Assembly (NCBI RefSeq): GCF_022539665.2
Contig: NC_081335.1
Span: 3,596,001-3,660,000, forward strand
DNA length: 64,000 bases
DNA from: Daphnia carinata
Lineage: Eukaryota; Arthropoda; Branchiopoda; Diplostraca; Daphniidae
Direction of reading: 5' to 3'
In this document: positions 12,989 to 21,704 of the stretch, one piece after another
How the letters are laid out: the number at the start of each line of letters is the position of its first letter
Numbering within the stretch: the first letter of the stretch is position 1
The notes under the pieces: generated by a model
What the model was told of the DNA's origin: nothing
The model's database searches: none
The model's input: only the letters and a program-made list of their open reading frames with translations
Made by a program: the position numbers and the translations under genes

Positions 12989-15302
12989 AAAAAAAAAAAA
13001 AAAAAAATTTCAAAGACAAATTTTTTTTTTTTTTTGTTTTGGTTTTTCGAGGTGCAGTAAAGAGAAGAACGAAAGAAGCAGCGAAAAAAAAAAAAAAAAA
13101 AAGAGAAAAGCATAAGAGAAAGAAAAAGAAAAAAAACAAAACAAAACAATTTTGTGCGTGTGATCCTGAAATATGTTGAAGAGGATCTTTAGTCATTCGT
13201 TGCATCCCTACGAAGAAAACAAAAAAAGAAAAAAAAATATTCTCTTCTACCTTCTTCTATCCCTCTCTCGTCTTATTTACTTCAATCCTTGACTTGGAGT
13301 GTGCGATTTATATATCCGCCGCCATCTTTTTTTTTTTTTTTTTACTTCCGTTTTTTTTTCCCAGCGGAAGAAAAGAAAAAAATCAAAAAAAAAAAAAAAA
13401 AAAAAAGGAGAAAAAAAAAGAGAACCGCACGTTTTAGATTTCGGTTTTTTTTTTTTTTTTGTATTATTATTATTTTCAAACTTAATTTTTTTTTCTCTCC
13501 TTTTTAAAATACTTGAGAAATGCACACACGCATATGAGAGATATAAAAAAAAAAACGCAATTGAAAATCCTGAATCGATTACGTAATCGATAAGCGAGTG
13601 CAAAAAAAAAAAATCCTTAGCAAAAATGTGAAGAAAAAAAAAGAATTAATTTTCATTTATCAAAGATGGGAAGGGGAGGGGGGAATTAAAAAGGAAGTGT
13701 GTTTACGTTCTCTCTCAGGGTTTTTTCTGTATTATTATTTTTTTTTTATTATTATTCAGCAAATGATCATTCCGAATTTTGGAAGGATCTTTGAAAGTAG
13801 ATTGAATTTAACAAATAACCATCAACAATTTAAAAAAAAAAAAAAAAAAAAAAAAGAAAGAAACAAAAATTTATTTCTTTTTTTTTTTTTTTCAAAATTT
13901 CTTTTGTTTCGTTTTTTTCCCATCGCCATGTGATATAAAGAGAAAAAAAAAATTTTCTTTTCAGTTTCAAACAGAAAAAAAAAAAGAAGAAAACGAAATT
14001 GATTAAAGGTGTACATCAATGCATCCCGCGTGACACGCAAACCTCTTACGTTGTTTGTCAATCATTTTTTGTTTGACCTTTTCATTGGCAACAAATGATG
14101 AAAAAAAATTCCTCTCCCCCGAAAACAAAACACAAAAAAAAAAGAAAAGGTTGTCAATTTATTATTATTATTTTTTTTTTTTTCCCCTTCTTTTCTCTTC
14201 GGTATATATTGTCGATAGTGGCGTTTTTCATTTACCGTCCATCAAGTCGAGACCTTTGGTTGTAGTCCCTTCTTATGATGAAATCAATCCTCCTCTTCCT
14301 CGCATCGATTTTTTCTTCATTTCTTCGTGTGTATACCTGTGCGTTTAAGGATAATTAATTAAGCCTCGTGTCTCTTCACCCTTATGTACAATGTAGTTGA
14401 AAAGAAAAGGAAAAAAAAAAAAAAAAAAAAGCTGAAAAATTCTAAGGTGATCATTGATTATTCCCACCATTTTTTTTTTTAACGACTCCCTCCTCATCCG
14501 CATTCTTTGTGTATGTTTTTCGCCCCCCCCCCACCTTTTTCATTTTTTTTTTTTGTTCCTCCCCTTGTTTTGAAATACTTCATTTTTTTTTAAACTATGA
14601 TTTCTTTTTTTTTTAAATTTGAATGTGATCCGAAAATTTGACTTAAAAAAGAATTTTTTTTTTCCCGCGATAGTTTGTACAAAGTAAAAAAAAAAAAAAA
14701 AAGAAAAAAAAAAATCAGCAAAACTTTGTATTGTATTATGAGCGAGCGTTCGTGACTGTGCTCGTTTACCATTTCTCCTTGATTAAAATCGCTACACACT
14801 GCACATTCTTGGTCTTGCTAACTAATTACTGACGTCAGGCCAACGAGAACATCGTCCCGAATAGTTTGGCACATGTCCTCCCATCGTGTCAGTCGTGACG
14901 ATGGAACGCTGATAGGCAACGAAGAGTTTTCAAAAAAAAAAAACACACACACAAAAAAAATTAAAAATAGGTGTACCCCTCTTACTCTTCTTTACCCTCG
15001 TGATATTTAGACGTCCTACGCCAAAGTATGCGACATCGTGCTGCGTCCGCTCTCTGGAACTTGGGGGAGTCAAACGCATTCCGAGGTTCCAGTTGGCTTG
15101 GCCCAATGGTTGAAAAAGATTCGACCTGCTTGCCCGGCCATACGGAATTATTGGCTTGACTTGCAACTCGCTCCTCCTCCTCCGCTTTCCAGCCATGAAC
15201 CTTATTTATATCGATCGGGTGAATGCAGTTAGTAGCGACGGACTAGCTGGAAAAGAAGAAGGAAAAACAAAAAAAAAAAAAAAATGTGCGGGACGGGCGA
15301 AT
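12989..15302. other. Intergenic region between two convergent genes
   Basis: The first part is presumably the Mob2 3' UTR, rich in T and A tracts, with no open frame that resembles protein. From about 15000 the composition becomes more balanced. The 15000-15302 part is probably the 3' UTR of the minus-strand gene that ends at 15303. The dense homopolymer tracts largely stop near 14950. Confidence 0.6.
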
Positions 15303-16846
15303 CTAGACGTCTCGCATGATGGGTTTATGATGGTGCTGGTGGATGTCGATGAGTCGGCAAGAACGCAATAAGCGTCCGATGGGCTCGGTCATGAGACCGA
15401 CGATGCCAGCCAAGGGTATCAACGATGTTTTCAATGCCGATCCGACATTGTGCAAAAATGTGGCGAGCGGAACGACGACGCCATTATGCAGCGCGGCCAG
15501 CAAGGGTTTGAGCAGTCCGTCTGAGATGCCCATCACTAATCCAATCAACAGAGGCCGTAACAAACCAGCCGTCACGAACCTGTGTAATACAACAAAGCCG
15601 ATTACGAGCGGTGAGCATCGACGTCATGGGCAGGGCCAATCGAATTATCGGCAAGAATGTCTTTAGATGTGTGTAATAGTAGTGATGTCACCATTCGTAG
15701 TGCGCGTTTCTCACCTCAAGGATTGCAACAAGACGGCCAAGACAATGACGAAAGGCAGGCCGATGACCGTGGTCACTTCCGAGCAGAATCGGCTGGACAA
15801 TTCAAAAGCTGCCTCACTTAATCCGTCTGCTTTAGCTCGACGTCGCCTCTCTGAAACCTGATTAAACCTGCATTTTTCGTGTTGGTTTTAAATTAAGTTT
15901 TAATGAATCGGTTTAGGGTTACCTACTCCGTATTTGTTTTGTCGTAAGCAAAGATTTCGATAGTCTCGTCTGGTTTTGGCAATGGCTGCTGGATCGTGGC
16001 CGTTTTGATTTCATCGGATTGATTGTTAAACACTCTGCTAGGCGAACTCTTGACATTTGCATCTAAAGAAAAATCTTACACGTCGTTGCGTTTGCGTTAA
16101 GGATGTTAAAAAAAAAAAAAAAAGAAGAAGAAGAAGAAAAAAGAAAATACCTTCAAAAGCCAAGTTATCGAATGCGTCACTCGACTCTGAATAAGTCATG
16201 GAATTGTTACGACGCCGAGTGGCCAATACGGGTGATTTGAGCTTCACTTTGGACTGAATCGGCCGTAACTCTACATCTTTGATGTCTGCTGCAATCACGC
16301 CAAAGTCAAGGACTTGCGCCTCAGTAGTTTGATGAACTTGATTCGGTTCTTCATTCTTCAGCTTTAGGGTAACGACCGGACTGGATCTACCGCGTTAAGT
16401 CAATAAAAAAGAAAGTGGGGGGAGGATGAAAAGAAAAGAAAGGGAATAGATAAATACTATTGGCAATGAACAGACTTCCTGCGGCGTGTTTATTAGATCG
16501 TTACTTACTCTCTCGTTGATTTCTGGCTGACTACAGCATCGCTCTCCAATTGGCGATCGATGAAGGTAAGTGGACCTTTGGCAGCATGCGTCGATCGAAA
16601 AGAATCAGAGCTTGATGGTATCGTTTCATTGAATGCCCGTGCCAATTTAGGCCTTTCATCCATTTGGGCTAATGGAAACTGGTCGTGATGAAAGATCATT
16701 GAAAGGAAAAAAAAAAAAAAAATGGCGATGTTTACATTACCTAGTGATGGTTGCGTCGATTCAACTGTGGTCGGTGGTGGAACTGCTTGAGATAAACTAT
16801 CCCAATCAGATTCCGATTCGTCCGAGTATTGAATATCGCGTACCAT
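15303..16846 (-). CDS. Unrecognised 355-aa protein with hydrophobic C-terminus
   Basis: I do not recognise this family. Six exons join in frame: 16846-16741, 16668-16509, 16386-16151, 16062-15927, 15867-15715 and 15579-15303. The first ~235 residues are hydrophilic and Ser/Glu-rich and look disordered; they begin MVRDIQYSDESESDWDSLSQ. The last ~110 residues are strongly hydrophobic, with a likely membrane helix (VTTVIGLPFVIVLAVLLQSL). After it come Gly/Leu-rich amphipathic stretches (GLLRPLLIGLVMGISDGLLK, PLAGIVGLMTEPIGRLLRSC) and a His-rich tail. A tail-anchored or hairpin membrane protein is an inference. The start is the ATG at 16846, since the frame upstream offers only a TTG. For exon 5 the acceptor at 15867 keeps the frame open, while the one nine bases further on leads to a stop. 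Confidence 0.72.
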
Positions 16847-17966
16847 TGCAAATATGGTGCAGTCAACGAGACGCAATGTCAGTTACACACTGGTTCTGTC
16901 TGGAAAACTTGTGTGTTTGTTGACATGCCTTGGCCAGGTGTCCATGGTAACATACTGATATGACAGATGTTTCAAACAGACTTGCAGGGCGGTGTACAAC
17001 TATACAAACCTACCACCCTCAACCCTCATTTTGGAGGTAAATGCCTGCGCGTTAAATCGCAACACGTGTGGAGAAAAACCTGCATTGAGAGGCTGTTTTT
17101 TTTACGGTAGTATCGGTATGGTCACACTCCGAATCTTTTACCTCCCATCGATTCTCTTTTCATTTTTCTGCTGTTTGACCAGTTTAAAATGCGTAAACGT
17201 TTGGTGGAATCTACCACCGCGAAATCTATCGGTCTCGTTTGGTAGCTTGCAAAATGCTTTTGTCGGGCTTATTTTGTCGGGCTTGTTTTGTCGGGCTTGT
17301 TTTGAAGACCGACTTTTTCACAAAAAAGTGCAAGCTAGACTTAGACTGGTAATTCCGATGAAACCTAACCTATTTTAACCAAACATGAAGGCTGTTTCTG
17401 GATAAAGTACCAGTTTTTCCTGTTAGTTATGTAGTTCGCGATTAAAACATAATCACAAGTGCTTTAAATGAAGCCACTTTTAATCGTAATAGCTCATGAA
17501 TTAGAAGGCTTGTTTCAACATGAAGGCAATTTTTAAAATCTTCCTTCAAGTTTAAATCAACATCACATATTTTTATAGTTATATCGTTGTTGTTTGAAAA
17601 AAAAAGTCTGAAATTGTGATCGCTGTGATCGCCATCTATTGCGAAATAAATTCGCCACGTAGAGGAGAAAAGTTTTCTGAAATGGTGGTCTTTGTCATTC
17701 TCACCTAGACAGAATTTCTTGATCAAGTAACCAATGTAGGTATCGTTAACTTATTGACCATCATTAGCCTCTTTTCTCTGCATGCGGCACGTAAAGTTTG
17801 AGGCAAGTATGTGCTATCGTTAATAATTCTAAGAAATTTATAATTTTGTTGATGAGCCTGATGAATCTACGCCTATAACGAATTTTGAGTTCAAACAACA
17901 AAGTCACTAAAAAAACTTTTTACAAAAAAAGAAGCAAGAAATCATTTAAATGGCATAGTATATTTG
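16847..17966. other. Intergenic; contains a short TCGGGCTT tandem repeat
   Basis: I saw no coding exon. The open frames at 16992-17378 (+) and 17442-17726 (-) have no recognisable protein character. Three tandem ~15-base units based on TCGGGCTT(A/G)TTTTG lie at 17261-17304. Confidence 0.6.
17261..17304. repeat. Three-unit ~15-bp tandem repeat (TCGGGCTT-A/G-TTTTG)
   Basis: Three adjacent near-identical units are visible. The same words (TCGGGCTTATTTT and close variants) reappear at about 18075, 18242, 18567 and 27322, so the motif is dispersed in the accessory region. Confidence 0.8.
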
Positions 17967-17982
17967 TATGGCAATCCGTTTT

Positions 17983-18699
17983 ACCCATAATAAAAATAAA
18001 AAATATAGGCGTTTTTTTCTATTTTGCTGCTATCGCCGTCTACCGGTCACATTTCTAGTTATAGAATGGGCTTATATAGTCGGGCTTAAAATATTTTAGA
18101 TTACTCCAAAACTATAATATCTACCTAAAAACTAATTCCATATTCGTGTTCCTTGGTTAATCCTGAATCAGAATCATCTATAGTTATCTAGATTTAATGC
18201 TATTATTTTTTAATAAGAAAAAATATTAAAGCCCGGCAATGTAAGCGCGGGCTTATTTTTTAACCCAACTTTTACCGTTTTTTACGTTTTATTCAAAAGC
18301 TATGAGTCCCACGAGAAAACAACTCTGACATTCGTGATGCCCGTTCAATGCTGCATCGAAACCGTGTATTTAAAGCGAAATCTAAAATTTTTCCTACATT
18401 GAAAAACTAAAAAGGCTATAGCCTTCTCACTTTTCCAATTTTCTTCAAATCCTAGATTTCATTAAAAATACATTATTCCGATTCGAAATTGATCGCTAAT
18501 CACGAAAATAGGGTATATATTTTTATCAGGCTTTTACTTTTTGAATTAACCATAAAAAACAGAAAGTCGGGCTTATTTTGTCCGGCTTAAAATGTTTTTC
18601 AGTCGGTGTATGTAGAGAATTAACTAGAAATGTTACCGGTAGATGGCGATAGAGGTAAAAGAGAAAAAAAGGCCAATGTTTTTTGTTTTTATTATGGGT
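17983..18699. mobile_element. 717-bp inverted-repeat element (MITE-like)
   Basis: The 79 bases at 17983-18061 and those at 18621-18699 are imperfect reverse complements. They share ACCCATAATAAAAA at the outer ends and CTATCGCC(G/A)TCTACCGGT further in. The interior contains copies of the TCGGGCTTATTTT word and no long open frame. The outer flanks on both sides carry the 16-base word TATGGCAATCCGTTTT (17967-17982 and 18706-18721), which also marks the larger element next door. A non-autonomous DNA transposon, or a fragment of the larger family, is an inference. Confidence 0.65.
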
Positions 18700-18738
18700 A
18701 AAATATATGGCAATCCGTTTTATATGGCAATCCGTTTT

Positions 18739-18769
<31 letters not shown>

Positions 18770-18940
18770 GGCGGAAAAAAAAAAAAAAATCGCACTTTTT
18801 TCTTTTTTTCCGACACGTAGCCATCTACCGCTCAGACTCATTATTACTGGCGTAGGCAATTTCAGTCCATTGGATGCCATTCGCAGTTAGTTCAGTAGCG
18901 TGGATGGAGAATAACGCGTGGCTGGAGGAACAATTGAAAA

Positions 18941-19545
18941 ATGGATAAGATAATACAACAAAAGGATGGTAAGTCTAAACATTATTATATTTGTTTTGAA
19001 TTATTAATTATTGTTTATTAGATCAAATTATGGACCTGCAGGCTCAATTATTGCAACAGCACAAAATATTAGATAACAGAAAAGCTAAGGATGGTAAGGC
19101 CTAATACATAATGATTCTATTTATTTGCTTTTATTCATTTGTGTTTTGTAGCTCAAAGTTTGAGTCTACAAGCTCAGCTAGGGGAAAAGAACAAATTGGA
19201 ACGGAACAGTTTCCAAACAGTGAAGGAGGTTTTTCCAAACTCAAACCTAACTGAACATGAGGATGGATTGGCATTAGGCGAACACAGTCAGGTACCTAAA
19301 CTTTTCAAATAAGAATTCAAAATAAGTATAGAATTTTAACAAACAATTATTTATTGCTTAGTTATTCAGTCTACCACCTGACAGTGTGTTAAATTTAAAT
19401 TCTGTTAGTGCTGCACAAAAAGAATCGTTAGTAATAAGCCCATGCAGTGAAGGAAGTGAACAATTGTGGGACCGTATTTGGGCCGAAAATGGGTGTGGTA
19501 CGGAAACCAAGATATGGCACAAGTTCAACAAGAAACATGGATTAG
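18941..19545 (+). pseudogene. Left-arm copy of coiled-coil gene, 3' end disrupted
   Basis: Exons 18941-18968, 19022-19093, 19152-19291 and 19362-19545 join in frame. They match the right-arm gene exon for exon in length (28, 72, 140 and 184 nt), splice sites and most residues. The product starts MDKIIQQKD and continues as a Gln/Leu-rich coiled coil (DLQAQLLQQHK), then a segment containing LWDRIWAENGCG. The fifth exon is not intact. At about 19885 the sequence that should supply it has lost the bases coding VGDQVKSG and reads out of frame. A partial duplication of exon 4 (about 19608-19885) lies between. I therefore call it a probable pseudogene. Its function is unknown. Confidence 0.6.
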
Positions 19546-19607
19546 GTACTTTTCGGTTTTATGTCTATTGAAAAAGTATTTTTAATGCTATTTTTGCATT
19601 CCGATGA

Positions 19608-19885
19608 GTTGGCGTTAGGCGAACACAGTCAGGTACCTAAACTTTTCAAATAAGAATTCAAAATAAGTATAGAATTTTAACAAACAATTATTTATTGTTA
19701 AGTTATTCAGTCTAACACCTGACAGTGTGTTAAAGTTAAATTCTGTTAGTGCTGCAAAAAGAATTGTTAGTAATAAGTCCATGCAGTCTTTGGAATGTGT
19801 TAGAAATAGCACGCGTTCAACATAAAACATGAATTAGAGTTTTTTGTCTATCGAAAAAGTATTTTTAATGCTATTATTTTGCATT
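19608..19885 (+). repeat. Partial tandem duplication inside the left arm
   Basis: This repeats about 19268-19606, from the GGCGAACACAGTCAGG that ends exon 3 through the following intron and exon 4. About 60 bases are deleted in the second copy, and its exon 4 frame is broken. The right arm has no such duplication, so this happened after the two arms arose. Confidence 0.8.
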
Positions 19886-21282
19886 CACAGATGAAAAAAA
19901 GTGTTACAGGATGGAAGAGTGAGCACAGTTGAAAAACACTGAGTGCATTACCCTTAAGGTATGAGGTAAAGTAATAGAGTATGCACATTGTCTAATGAGA
20001 AGTACCATTTTGTGTTAATAAATCCAGTACAACAGCAATCCTTTATAGTTCTGTCACAGCTAGAAACCTCAGAAAATAATTCTGCTTCTCTGTCTAAAGA
20101 ACAACTTGTCCTTTACGTTCAGAGTGTTGGTGAAACTGGGTACTTAAATGGCCCTAAAGATGTTTTAATTTTGCTGCTATTGCAGAGATGAACATCATAC
20201 ATGGACTCTTTAGGTATGAAAGGATTTTTCTTCAAATAATTTTGAATTTATGACGAAGAATTTCTCCTGCTTTTTGCCAACCATGTCTAATCTAAAAAAA
20301 AATTTATCCAATAGGAAAGGATTTTCATGTACTGGGAACACAACTATCAACAATGCAACATTCTACAGGTGCTAGTTTATCATTCAAGAGCCTTATACAA
20401 TGAAGTTAATCTGCAATTTGTATGTCCTTTCCCAAGCTTCCACCAGAAGATGAATCTATGAGTCATGTAAGTTCCATGATCAACAATTGATGTGTTTAAC
20501 GGTGTTGTTTTTCTTTTCTCAATATAGGTTAATAGTAACATTGGATCTGAAAAGATTCTTGGTTGGGGCAAGACACTGAATAAATTGTATTGATTGGATG
20601 GATGACATGACATTGCTATACTTAATTCGGATTCCCCAGACGGTATTTGATATTAAAAAAATTGAAGTGCATATCTGGGCTCCCTTCTTTTCTGAAGCCC
20701 CGTTTCCCCTTGACTCATAATAAGCCCGTAGGGGGTCATGCCCCTACTGTACGGTATATATAAAAACAACATATACCGAGGTTTGGAGGGCTCTGGCCGG
20801 AAAGGGGACGTGGGGTGCCGCTTAGTCCGATGATGTGTTCACGGAGGGTGACGTGGCTGCCCACAAATCCGAACTAAAGGTTAATCGCTCCTGTAAAAAT
20901 GTTCCAAATCTTCAGCTCTTCTTCCGGCTTCTCTTAGCCAATCACCGGGTAATCTCCCCGGTGGGTCAACAAGGCAGTGTCTCCCCCTGCCTGGGTTGAC
21001 GGCAACTCTTGAAAGTGCTATTGTGCCTTTTTAAAGTTGCAAAAATAATTGTAATGTGCAGAGAATTGTCAATAAAATTTTTTTATAAAATGTTTTTTGC
21101 AAAATTTGTTATTTTCATTGTCTGTGTTCACACATTACATTTATCAATTTTTTTTTTTTAGCTTGCTCAATTCATCTTTATTGTTTTTGCCACCGTTGTA
21201 TCGTTTATCTGTAAGTATTCAATTATTATTTATTACACTAATACATGGATATTTTCTTATATTCTCTTTGTATATTGTTTTA

Positions 21283-21350
21283 CTGGCATGGGAATCGATC
21301 CCCAGACATTCAGCGTGCAACGCCGATGCTCTAACATTGAGCCACGAGAT
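21283..21350 (-). repeat. tRNA-like sequence 1 in palindrome spacer
   Basis: On the minus strand there is a good A box (TGGCTCAATGTTAGAGC, 21344-21328) and a B box-like GGGATCGATTCCC (21302-21290). A 5-bp anticodon-type stem encloses a 7-base loop with TGC at the anticodon position. The T stem is mismatched, so a tRNA-derived SINE head or tRNA pseudogene is more likely than a working tRNA. Confidence 0.55.
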
Positions 21351-21447
21351 ATATTTAAATTTTTTATTATCGCATATCATATGTTATCGTCTAGGATGTT
21401 TATGCAGTCTTTCACAACTATATGTTTATCTTTCTATTCCCTTCTTA

Positions 21448-21515
21448 AGGTCCATAGCTCTGTGGTAGAGCATTCAGCTGCGATAACTGTTACCCTGGGT
21501 TCAAACCTTAGTAGA
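21448..21515 (+). repeat. tRNA-like sequence 2 in palindrome spacer
   Basis: There is an A box TAGCTCTGTGGTAGAGC at 21455-21471 and a B box GGGTTCAAACC at 21497-21507. Their 25-base separation is shorter than in most tRNAs, and the anticodon arm does not fold cleanly. It is probably a tRNA-derived repeat fragment. Confidence 0.5.
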
Positions 21516-21632
21516 TGTATAAAGAGCTATGTCTAAATGTAGAAAAAAATATTGCAGTATTGGTCAGTTTTATTCAAAGTGTAAATGCAAGTCCGCAAGT
21601 GACTAGAAAAAAGCCGACTTGACATTATATGA

Positions 21633-21694
21633 TTCATGGCTCATTGGTAAAGCATCGGCGCGGTATGCCGAACATCCAGGGTTCGATCCATGAA
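21633..21694 (+). repeat. tRNA-like sequence 3 in palindrome spacer
   Basis: A perfect 7-bp terminal stem (TTCATGG / CCATGAA) encloses an A box-like TGGCTCATTGGTAAAGC and a B box-like GGGTTCGATCC. The perfect 5-bp anticodon stem (TCGGC / GCCGA) has loop GCGGTAT. At 62 bases it is about ten short of a normal tRNA, and the T loop lacks a base. A pol III-type repeat or tRNA pseudogene is likelier than a functional tRNA. Confidence 0.5.
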
Positions 21695-21704
21695 AAATAA
21701 ATGA

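Larger units (their letters stand above)
18706..21215 (+). repeat. Left arm of the large inverted repeat
   Basis: This is the reverse complement of 21705-23989. It is longer than the right arm mainly because of an internal tandem duplication at about 19268-19885. The inner part (20690-21180) is very well conserved between arms. It includes the GGTCATGCCCCTACTGTACGG region, a TATATAAAAA stretch, an ACCGGGTAATCTCCCCGGT hairpin and a TTTTTTTTTTAGCTTGCTCA junction. Confidence 0.85.

Noticed and set aside
21283-21694. Functional tRNA genes in the palindrome spacer
   Set aside because: Each has defects: a mismatched T stem, a short A-to-B distance, or a total length of 62 bases. They are listed as tRNA-like repeats.
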